Of a DNA stretch of 64,000 bases, positions 35,114-42,353 are shown in pieces. Under the pieces are notes generated by a model that saw nothing but the letters and a program-made list of their open reading frames with translations, was not told the DNA's origin and ran no database searches. The position numbers and the translations under genes were made by a program. The first letter of the stretch is position 1. Each line of letters starts with the position of its first letter. This stretch comes from Bradymonas sp963697525 (GTDB lineage Bacteria > Myxococcota_A > Bradymonadia > Bradymonadales > Bradymonadaceae), in assembly GCA_963697525.1 (NCBI GenBank), contig OY969087.1, forward strand, positions 6,076,001-6,140,000, in the 5' to 3' direction.

Positions 35114-36331
35114 TCAGTTCTCCAACTTCTCGTTGCGCATGATCGTGTCGTTGACGTACTGGGCCAACTGACGGCCCAGATACGTCAGGGCGTTCATCTC
35201 GTTGGCGCTAAAACCGGTGTGGGACTTCTTGTTGATCAACTCCAGCGCGCCGTACACCCGGCCTTCATACTGAATGGGGGCGCACAGCAAGCCCTGGGTC
35301 TCGTAGCCCAGCGACTCGGAGATCGACTTGTAGAAGCGCGGGTCGTTGGGCGCGTCGCTGATCGCCAGGCTGACGCCCTCGCGGGTGCAAAAGCCGACGA
35401 TCCCTTTGCCCATGGGCACGCGGTAATCCATGATCTCGTCGGCCTTGGGGCCGCGGGCGGTGGCGAAGTACAGCTCCCGGCCGTTGACGTCGGCGAAGAG
35501 CACGCTGCCGCTCTCGGCGCCGACCTTGTCCATGGCCATGTCCATGACGAAGTTGATGACCTCCTCCATGGTTTTTTCGCCCTCGTGGATCACCTGGATC
35601 TCCAGGAAAATATCCTCGATGAGCGACTCGGAGACCTTCTCGTCGTGGCGACCAATCTCGATGGAGCGCTTCTGGTCGGTCTTCGAGCGCGTCTCACGCA
35701 GCACGCGCGGCTCTTCCTCGTCGCGCTGCAGCGCCTCGTGGGTCGACGAGCCGATGCGCAGGCGGCCGGCCTCGGAGCTGAACGAATGCGGATCTTCATC
35801 CGGCTCGACGCGCGCCTGAGGCTGGGTGGGCGGCTCGGGCTCGGCCGGCGCCTGCGGCTTCTCGGCCGGCTTGGGTTGCGCGGGACGCGATTGAGCGGGC
35901 CGCTCCGGGCCCCGCGCCTGCGGCTGCGGGGTCGGCTCGGGCTGCTTGGGCTGCACCGGCGGCTGGGCCGGCTGAGACGGCTCGGGTTGCGCGGGCGGCG
36001 AGGCCTGCTCGGCGTTGAGGTCGATACGCTGCGTGGCGGCGACCGAGGAAGTGTCCTCTTCGGCCTCCTCGACCTGCTCGCCGGCTTCGCCGGCGTCGTA
36101 CTCGTCTTCGCTGACTTCGCGCAGCACGAACACCCGGCGGGTGGACGCGTCGGTCACGTGGATGGTGTTGTCATCCTTGATGTCGCACATGACGTTGCGC
36201 ACAGCATCGGCGCCTTCGCCCGTGCGTTGCAGCCCCGATTTGAGCGCGGCCATCCAATTGTCCGCGTCGACGGTGATGGTCACGTCGAAGCCATCGGGAT
36301 CCGGCGAGGGGATGAATACCTCGTAGTACAT
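35114..36331 (-). CDS. GAF-domain protein with Pro/Gln-rich linker
   Basis: A 405-residue soluble protein. Residues 1-75 are a small alpha/beta domain (YYEVFIPSPDPDGFDVTITV). A Pro/Gln/Ala/Glu-rich linker (110-170) follows. The C-terminal GAF domain (about 240-400) has SGSVLFADVNGRELYFATA, GKGIVGFCTREGVSLAISD and YGALELINKK. GAF domains bind cyclic nucleotides or small ligands; no output domain is present, so it may relay by protein contact. AAGGAGG before ATG 36331 fixes the start. It follows a Cys-x2-Cys protein gene on the same strand. Confidence 0.85.
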   Translation of the reverse strand: MYYEVFIPSPDPDGFDVTITVDADNWMAALKSGLQRTGEGADAVRNVMCDIKDDNTIHVTDASTRRVFVLREVSEDEYDAGEAGEQVEEAEEDTSSVAATQRIDLNAEQASPPAQPEPSQPAQPPVQPKQPEPTPQPQARGPERPAQSRPAQPKPAEKPQAPAEPEPPTQPQARVEPDEDPHSFSSEAGRLRIGSSTHEALQRDEEEPRVLRETRSKTDQKRSIEIGRHDEKVSESLIEDIFLEIQVIHEGEKTMEEVINFVMDMAMDKVGAESGSVLFADVNGRELYFATARGPKADEIMDYRVPMGKGIVGFCTREGVSLAISDAPNDPRFYKSISESLGYETQGLLCAPIQYEGRVYGALELINKKSHTGFSANEMNALTYLGRQLAQYVNDTIMRNEKLEN

Positions 36332-36362
36332 CAACGCCTCCTTGGACGTATCAAAGGGTTAA

Positions 36363-36692
36363 TCATTGGTCTGGCTGCTGGACTCCACAACTTCCCCCGC
36401 GGCAACCGCGGGTTCCGTGGCGCGACGCCTTCGCCTCGCTGCCGTCGACGAAATAGCCCCGCTGCGACAGCGCGTCGGCGTCCAGCCAGCGCGCCGACGG
36501 CGCCTGCCGATCGAGGCGGGCGGCACAGTGTAGGCACACGTCGACGAGTTGGCCGTCGGCGTCGAGATCGCGCGCCGTCAACACCTCGCGCGCGCACTGC
36601 GGGCAATGCACCACCAGGAAGGTCACCGCCTCACTGGCGGCACTGCTGTGGTCTGAACTTGCGGGAGAATCGTGTTGCGGTTGGGCAGCCAT
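36363..36692 (-). CDS. Small zinc-ribbon-like protein
   Basis: A 109-residue protein with CPQCAREVLTARD and VCLHCAARL, two CxxC pairs 24 residues apart, as in a zinc ribbon. The ends are disordered and the C-terminus is Gly/Arg/Cys rich. The family is unknown. It lies between the GAF protein and a helical protein on the same strand, so it is likely in one transcription unit with them. Confidence 0.6.
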   Translation of the reverse strand: MAAQPQHDSPASSDHSSAASEAVTFLVVHCPQCAREVLTARDLDADGQLVDVCLHCAARLDRQAPSARWLDADALSQRGYFVDGSEAKASRHGTRGCRGGSCGVQQPDQ

Positions 36693-36818
36693 GGCTTCGA
36701 TGAAAGGTCACGGTCTGAAAGCCGCGTGCGACTCGGTGGTGCGCGCGGCGAAGCACATCTCCACGATAGCCCGCCGGCGTGGCGAACACAAGCTGCGCGG
36801 CCATCGGCGAGACCAACC

Positions 36819-37268
36819 TCACCGGCCCCCGGCAGCGGCGCTGCCCAACTCACGAGCGGCGAGCACGAGCATGCGGTCGACCTCCTGACAAAACACCGGA
36901 TCGGTGCTCAGCGTGGCCTTCATGGTGTGCATGATCTGGTCGGCCGTCGCCGCAGGCAACTTGGGGGCATAGCGCTGCGAGACGATCGCCTCGACGACGG
37001 CCTCGCGTACGTGGTGCGGCGAGTCGTAGGCGCCCTCCAACGCATCGCTGGCCACGTCCAACAGCCGTGATTGCAGCGCCTGGTCGACGGGATCGGCATG
37101 GGCATCCACGCCGGGCGCGCCCGCAGTGCCGACCGATGCGGCCTCGCCCGCGTCGGCCGTGGGCGACGCCTGGGCGACCTCGCCGGCCTGGGCGACCTCG
37201 CGATGGGCCTGGCGCATGCGTTCGAAAAGGTCCCCGTTCCCCGACGTCCCGTTGCCACCGACCTTCAT
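36819..37268 (-). CDS. Hypothetical helical protein
   Basis: A 149-residue protein with a disordered Gly/Ala-rich first half (GGNGTSGNGDLFERMRQAHR) and a helical second half (YDSPHHVREAVVEAIVSQRY, DPVFCQEVDRMLVLAARELG). GGGAG 6 nt before ATG 37268 sets the start. Neighbours on both sides are equally small, which recalls accessory proteins of a secretion or injection apparatus. The similarity is too weak for a family call. Confidence 0.6.
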   Translation of the reverse strand: MKVGGNGTSGNGDLFERMRQAHREVAQAGEVAQASPTADAGEAASVGTAGAPGVDAHADPVDQALQSRLLDVASDALEGAYDSPHHVREAVVEAIVSQRYAPKLPAATADQIMHTMKATLSTDPVFCQEVDRMLVLAARELGSAAAGGR

Positions 37269-37320
37269 CGCAATCTCCCTTCCAAAGTCCACGCGGCGCA
37301 TGCCACTTCAGCAGGCGCGC

Positions 37321-37782
37321 TCACTCCTCGTCGTCGAATTCGACCACCAACGGCGGTGGCATCTGCGACGGGTCGATCGCCTCCCAGATCTGGCGAAGCT
37401 CGTCGACCAATTGCTCGACCTCCTCGGAGTCGGCCAGCCGCTCGGCCTTGTCCAGCGCGCGCTCCCCCTGGCGGCGCCGACCCGACAACAAGCAGGCCTC
37501 GGCGAAATAGATCTGCGGCAGCGGCTCGTCGCCGTGACGGCGAGTCACCCCGCGCAGCGTTCCCAAGGCGTCGCGCACCCGGCCGCAGGCCAACTCGAAG
37601 CTACCCTGCAAGGTCGGCGGCAAATAATGGTCGGGCGCCACCTTGGCGGCGCGCTCGCAGGCAGCGATGGCCTCGTCGTATTGGCCGAAGCTCACGTGCA
37701 TATAGGCCCGGCGCAGCTCGTCGCGCGCGCTCACCGGGGCCTCGCTGGTCTGGGGCGGTACGGATTCGTTCGTCATGGACAT
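37321..37782 (-). CDS. TPR protein, chaperone-like
   Basis: A 153-residue protein that is almost entirely TPR: AYMHVSFGQYDEAIAACERA, an intermediate repeat (PPTLQGSFELACGRVRDALG) and IYFAEACLLSGRRRQGERAL, with an acidic end. Size and layout are like class II type III secretion chaperones (LcrH/SycD), which bind translocators. The next gene upstream encodes a small helical protein of the kind such chaperones serve. This is a context argument only. Confidence 0.65.
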   Translation of the reverse strand: MSMTNESVPPQTSEAPVSARDELRRAYMHVSFGQYDEAIAACERAAKVAPDHYLPPTLQGSFELACGRVRDALGTLRGVTRRHGDEPLPQIYFAEACLLSGRRRQGERALDKAERLADSEEVEQLVDELRQIWEAIDPSQMPPPLVVEFDDEE

Positions 37783-37826
37783 TGTTAGTCACCCTGGTTG
37801 AAAAATCAAAGGATTGGGCCGGCCGC

Positions 37827-38249
37827 TCACACCCGCATATTGTTGATGGCCGCCTTGGCGGTGTCGTGGCGAGCCTTGAGCAGGTTGGACATCGTCGAGA
37901 AGTGGCGGTTGTCGGACTGCATGGCCTGCTGCAGGTGCATGTACTGAAGGTTGAAGACCTGGTTGTCCTTTTGCATCTGCCACATCTTGTCGAGCTGATC
38001 GCCGCGCGCGCCGCCCAGCCCGCCGGGGGCCTTGTCGGTCAGCCCGCGCAACCCGTCGGCGGCCATCTTGACGATCTGACCGCCGGGCAACAGCGGGGCG
38101 ACGGCGGACACCCCCGCCAACGCGCCGTCGGCGATGTCGCCCATCAGGTCGCCAAAGCTCGAGCCGCCGTCGTCGTGGTTCGCCGGGGCGTTTTGCTGCA
38201 ACTGCGCGGAGTTCATGGAACTGGAATTGACGCCGTTGATGTTGCTCAT
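37827..38249 (-). CDS. Small helical protein, possibly secretion-system related
   Basis: A 140-residue protein with a Ser/Asn/Gln-rich start (SNINGVNSSSMNSAQLQQ), a Gly/Ala-rich amphipathic middle (IADGALAGVSAVAPLLPGGQ) and a helical end (QLDKMWQMQKDNQVFNLQYM, TMSNLLKARHDTAKAAINNM). That ending resembles short type III needle or inner-rod subunits. No other secretion gene is in the window, so this is tentative. AGGAGAG before ATG 38249 sets the start. A conserved promoter-like element lies 66 nt upstream. Confidence 0.55.
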   Translation of the reverse strand: MSNINGVNSSSMNSAQLQQNAPANHDDGGSSFGDLMGDIADGALAGVSAVAPLLPGGQIVKMAADGLRGLTDKAPGGLGGARGDQLDKMWQMQKDNQVFNLQYMHLQQAMQSDNRHFSTMSNLLKARHDTAKAAINNMRV

Positions 38250-38314
38250 GGTCTCTCCTGTCTTCACGGGGACGTCGATGATCACGGGGAAGGGCCGAGC
38301 AATGCTGGGCCCCC

Positions 38315-38353
38315 CTCATTATGGTTTTCGGCAAATTTCGAAAATCGTTGCGT
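38315..38353 (-). promoter_or_regulatory. Conserved promoter-like element, copy 2
   Basis: On the minus strand ACGCAACGA, 11 nt, then TGCCGAAAACCATAATGAG, followed by a G-run GGGGGGCCC. Same element as at 11471 and 57158. It is 66 nt before the gene starting at 38249. The rest of the 451-bp gap to 38701 shows no clear feature. Confidence 0.65.
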
Positions 38354-38700
38354 AAAAAATCGCTCCCCGAACTCGCCTCGGCACCGACAACCTCGGACAA
38401 CCCGTTGATTTCACTTACCTTCGCGGCCGCCTAGATTTTCTGGTAGAGCGACGGTTCGGGCGTGATTCTCTGTTTGATAGCGCGATGCCTTGGCGGCGGA
38501 CCTGCCCGGATCGGAGCACTGGCTGCTTGATTGGGCTTCGAGCGCTTCCCTATAATCGGAGGGAGGACCGCTGTCGGCCGGTGGCATCACCGGAATGAAC
38601 GATCTGTGCGGAAAGTTAGCGAGATGCACCGCGAGCACATGGAATGCGCCTGTGCGCGGCGCGCAGTCCGCAGCGCACCCCATTTTCCTGGAGTCACGGC

Positions 38701-39156
38701 ATGAGCCGTTTGGAAAACACCCTGGTCATTCGCACACGCGGCCTCGACGTCGAACTCGACGGCGACGCCGCCGCGGTACGCCGTGCCTACCGCGCGCTGC
38801 GCGCCCAGCTCGTCGAGCATTACTTCGACACCATGGCCGCCCAGCGGCCGGCGTCGCGCGCCCCCGCACCGCCGGTCCGAGGGCTCGGCGAGGCCAGCCG
38901 GCCGCGCGACGACAGCGCCGAGGAACACTTCATCAACCTCGTGGTATGCGAGGACATCTACCACAAGATGTACCTGGTCGACGAATTCCGCTTCGCCAAG
39001 GGCTTTTTGAGCCGGGCGCTACGCGGCAGCGAGCTGCGGCGCATCTACGTGCACGCCGACGTCGAAGACCGCGTGCGCGAGCGTCTGGATGTGGGCAAGA
39101 CGCTGTGGCGCGAGCTGACAGCGGCCGGCAAAGCCGCTGTGGGAAGGAGTGATTGA
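38701..39156 (+). CDS. Small protein coupled to the PQQ-like protein
   Basis: A 151-residue soluble protein. A beta start (LENTLVIRTRGLDVELDGD) leads into a helix (AAAVRRAYRALRAQLVEHYF), then an acidic/Arg-rich loop and helices with EDIYHKMYLVDEFRFAKGFL. No known family. The stop is 2 nt before the ATG of the next gene, so the two are translated together and probably form a complex. Start at 38701 with GGAG 8 nt upstream. Confidence 0.65.
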   Translation: MSRLENTLVIRTRGLDVELDGDAAAVRRAYRALRAQLVEHYFDTMAAQRPASRAPAPPVRGLGEASRPRDDSAEEHFINLVVCEDIYHKMYLVDEFRFAKGFLSRALRGSELRRIYVHADVEDRVRERLDVGKTLWRELTAAGKAAVGRSD

Positions 39157-39158
39157 GC

Positions 39159-41570
39159 ATGCAGTCGGTCCAGATCATCGTCGGTCACAATTGGAAGCAG
39201 GACGTGCGCTTCTTGAAGAATCTGCGCCAGTACCGACGCTTCGACTCCGAGCTCGACCTCGTCGAAATCCGCGACATCATCGACATCGTCGTCGACGGCA
39301 CCAATATCACCAGCAACGTCGCCGAGGAGAGCATCTTCGGCGTGCTCAGCGAGCTGCTCGGCGCGGTGGCGCGCCTGTTGGAGGGTCGTGCGCGCAAGGC
39401 CATCGTCGAGTTTCATTGCGAGCCCTGGGAGATGGTGCTGGTGCCGCAGGGCAACGAGTTTCTCATCTCCCTGTACAGCATCAACCGCCACCACCGAGTC
39501 ATCGCCCACGACATCCCCATCGCCGTGGACAAATTCGTCGAGGCCCTCTCCGAGGCCGCCGAGTCCCTGCTGACCGACCTGTACCGCATCTCCGAGGGAT
39601 TCTCGGCGGACGCGTTCGTGCGCACGTTCAGCTCGCGGCTGGGCCGCATCCAGGACTACAAGCGCGCCGAGTTCGCCCGCGGCCAGGACGAGGACTTCGA
39701 GGACGCCGGCGAGCACCACGGTGGCACCTCCAGCCCCAGCGGACTGACGCTGAGCTACTCGTTCGACGCCGATCACCGGGCGCTGCGCCACTACTGCGGC
39801 GAGCACGACTTCGACCTGCACTCGCTGCTCTTTCCCGGTAAGATCGTCGTCGAGACCCACGGCTACAACGTGGAGTTGACCCACGGGTATCCATTTCTGA
39901 CCGTGCACGCCTTGCTCAAGCGCTGCCGGCAATTGCTCAACCTGCTGGAGGCCTCCCAGGAGAGCAGCTTTGCCTGCGACGAGCGCATGCGCCACCTGCG
40001 CTTCGACGTGCGCGCCCAGGGCCCGGAGTGGACGTTGACGATGGGGACGTCGGCGGCCGGAAAGCCGCCGCTGCAGGTCGCCAGCGACCCGCGCGAGGCG
40101 CTCGACCTGATGCTGTCGCTCGCCGAGATGCTGCTGGCCGACATCGTCTCGGTCAACGCCCACCTCGAGCTCAACCACCGCTGGAGCGACCTCGACCAGG
40201 AGACGCGCGAGCTGCGCGGCTGGTTCGAGGACATCTCCGGCAGCAACTTCTACCACGACGAGCCCGAGACGTTCATCGAGGCGCTCGGCCACGTCACCCC
40301 GGCCCCGCTGCCCGAGCCGGCGCCGCCGCAATTTCCGTGGCCGCTGTCCAGCGTTCACGCGATCTTCCCGCGGCCGACCTGGCAATTCGCCGCCGAGCGC
40401 ATCGAGTTGGCCGGGCTGGTCAACGCCGCCGGCGGGCTGTTCGTGCCCACCTCCGAGGCGATGTACTTCATCGACACCGCCACCGGCCGGGTGCGCTGGA
40501 AGTACGGCGACGAGCTGAATATGGCGCGCGTGGGCCACGCGGTCGCCGGCGATCGCCTGTTGATCGCCGAGGACGGCGGGGGCATCCGGCTGCTGGACCT
40601 GGAGACCGGCGAGCACGTCTTCGAGAACCGCTCGGTGCCCGCCAGCTCGTGGAAGCGGCTGGTGGGTGCGGCGGCCTACCCCACCGAGAGCCGGCTGGTC
40701 GCCTGCGACCTGCACGGGCGCATCCTGGGGCTGTCGTCGACCGACGGCACCGTCGACTGGAGCTTCGCGTCGGGCCACGGCCGCTTCGTGGGCGTGACCT
40801 TCCAGGGCCCGCTGATCATGGCTCTGACCGGGGAAGGCTTTTTGTACAGCATCAACCCGATCACCGGGGAGACCCTGTGGAAGGTGCGCCTCGGGGGCCT
40901 GGCGGCCACCGGTCCCCAATTCCACCAGGGCCGGCTGTACTCGCTGTCCCACGATTCACTGCACCAGAAGCTGACCGTCCACTCGCTGTATCCGTTCACC
41001 GGGCGCACCTCTTGGCAGCTACGCATCGACGGAGTACTGGCCGGGCGCGCCTCCTTCGTCGACGAGTACATGATCGTGCCCGTCGAGCGTCACGGTCAGC
41101 TCACGCTGCACGGCATCGACGTCGAGCGCACCGAGCCGCGCGTCGAGTGGACCCTGGATCTGTCCAGCGCCGGCATGGACGACCCCACCCCGGTGCTCGC
41201 CGTGGAGGACGACGGGCGGCTGTTCGGGTTGGTCAAGACCGACCGCGCCGAGATCTCCTGCTTCGAGATCGCCACCGGCGAGCTCGACTGGCGCGCCACC
41301 CCCTCCGACGAGACCTGGCTGCTGCACGGCAATATCCCGCTGATGCGCATCGAGGACGCGGTGCTCGCCGTCGGCGACGACATTCAGCTTCGCGACATCC
41401 GCAACGGCACGCTGCTACACACGATCGACCAGCCGGTCAAAGCCCCCGAATATGTGAGCGCGTTCGATGAATTGTCAGTGGTGGTGGGCACTCACGGCAC
41501 GTCCGCCGACAGCGTGGACGTGCTCAGTTGCCTGACGCTCGACCACTTCCTGGCGCTGGTGGGCGACTAA
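39159..41570 (+). CDS. Large protein with PQQ-like beta-propeller
   Basis: An 803-residue cytoplasmic protein (no signal peptide). Residues 1-390 are alpha/beta with no clear family. Residues 400-790 contain repeated blades with the pyrrolo-quinoline-quinone-like signature (FIDTATGRVRWKYG, LLDLETGEHVFE, GLSSTDGTVDWSFA, SINPITGETLWKV, CFEIATGELDWRA). These repeats form an eight-bladed scaffold, as in BamB or quinoprotein-like proteins. The lack of export and of cofactor residues points to a protein-binding scaffold. GGAAGGAG lies before ATG 39159. Confidence 0.85.
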   Translation: MQSVQIIVGHNWKQDVRFLKNLRQYRRFDSELDLVEIRDIIDIVVDGTNITSNVAEESIFGVLSELLGAVARLLEGRARKAIVEFHCEPWEMVLVPQGNEFLISLYSINRHHRVIAHDIPIAVDKFVEALSEAAESLLTDLYRISEGFSADAFVRTFSSRLGRIQDYKRAEFARGQDEDFEDAGEHHGGTSSPSGLTLSYSFDADHRALRHYCGEHDFDLHSLLFPGKIVVETHGYNVELTHGYPFLTVHALLKRCRQLLNLLEASQESSFACDERMRHLRFDVRAQGPEWTLTMGTSAAGKPPLQVASDPREALDLMLSLAEMLLADIVSVNAHLELNHRWSDLDQETRELRGWFEDISGSNFYHDEPETFIEALGHVTPAPLPEPAPPQFPWPLSSVHAIFPRPTWQFAAERIELAGLVNAAGGLFVPTSEAMYFIDTATGRVRWKYGDELNMARVGHAVAGDRLLIAEDGGGIRLLDLETGEHVFENRSVPASSWKRLVGAAAYPTESRLVACDLHGRILGLSSTDGTVDWSFASGHGRFVGVTFQGPLIMALTGEGFLYSINPITGETLWKVRLGGLAATGPQFHQGRLYSLSHDSLHQKLTVHSLYPFTGRTSWQLRIDGVLAGRASFVDEYMIVPVERHGQLTLHGIDVERTEPRVEWTLDLSSAGMDDPTPVLAVEDDGRLFGLVKTDRAEISCFEIATGELDWRATPSDETWLLHGNIPLMRIEDAVLAVGDDIQLRDIRNGTLLHTIDQPVKAPEYVSAFDELSVVVGTHGTSADSVDVLSCLTLDHFLALVGD

Positions 41571-41571
41571 G

Positions 41572-42312
41572 CTAGATGCCGAAGAACAACCGCTTGGCGA
41601 AGTCGCTGGAGAGATCGGACTCGAAGATCTTGCGCGCCGCGTTGCGCACATCGTAGTCGCGCCGCTGGTACTCGAAGGTCTTGGCCTCGGTGTCGTAAAA
41701 GCCGAAGCAGGCGCGGTTGTCGTTGTCGCGCGGCTGGCCGACGCTGCCGACGGTGACGATATACTTTTTGTCGGGGTCGAACTCGAGCAGCGGCGAGCTG
41801 ACCTCCACGGCGCCCTCGTCGGGGTCGAGGCTAAACGCCTTGGTCAGGTGGGAGTGGCCGATGAAGGTGATATGCTGCAACTCATCCCAGTGGTCGAGCA
41901 ACTGGCTGGCCTGGTGGATATTGAAGACGTACTCGAAATCCTCGCGGTTGACCGGCGAGCCGTGGCAAAACTCGACGTCCTCCCACTTTTGGGAGTACGG
42001 CAACGAGCGCAGCCAGTCGTGATGCTCTTCGCGCAATTGCTCGGCGTGCCAATCCAGCGCGTTGCGCGCGGCGTCGTAATAAAAGGCGTAGTTCATCCGA
42101 CCGCACACGGCGGCGTCGTGGTTACCCAGGATGGTGAACTCGGCCAGCTCGCGTACGATATCGCAACACTCGTTGGGGTTGGCTCCATAGCCGACCACAT
42201 CGCCCAGGCACACGTACATCTCGACGTCGCGCTCGTCCGCCTCGTAGGCGTCTACCACGGTGGTCAGGGCTTCGTGGTTGCTGTGCACATCGCTGAAAAT
42301 TCCGATAATCAT
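41572..42312 (-). CDS. Metallophosphoesterase, YfcE/diadenosine type
   Basis: A 246-residue calcineurin-like phosphoesterase. All motifs are present: SDVHSN (7-12), GDVVGYG (38-44), GNHD (63-66), FCHGSP, and GHSH for the second metal site. This short-chain type hydrolyses phosphodiesters or nucleotides. It converges with the PQQ-like gene (1 bp between ends). Substrate unknown. Confidence 0.93.
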   Translation of the reverse strand: MIIGIFSDVHSNHEALTTVVDAYEADERDVEMYVCLGDVVGYGANPNECCDIVRELAEFTILGNHDAAVCGRMNYAFYYDAARNALDWHAEQLREEHHDWLRSLPYSQKWEDVEFCHGSPVNREDFEYVFNIHQASQLLDHWDELQHITFIGHSHLTKAFSLDPDEGAVEVSSPLLEFDPDKKYIVTVGSVGQPRDNDNRACFGFYDTEAKTFEYQRRDYDVRNAARKIFESDLSSDFAKRLFFGI

Positions 42313-42353
42313 TGCAGGTCGCGTCGTCGAAAAATGCGTGGGGAGGAACCGCT

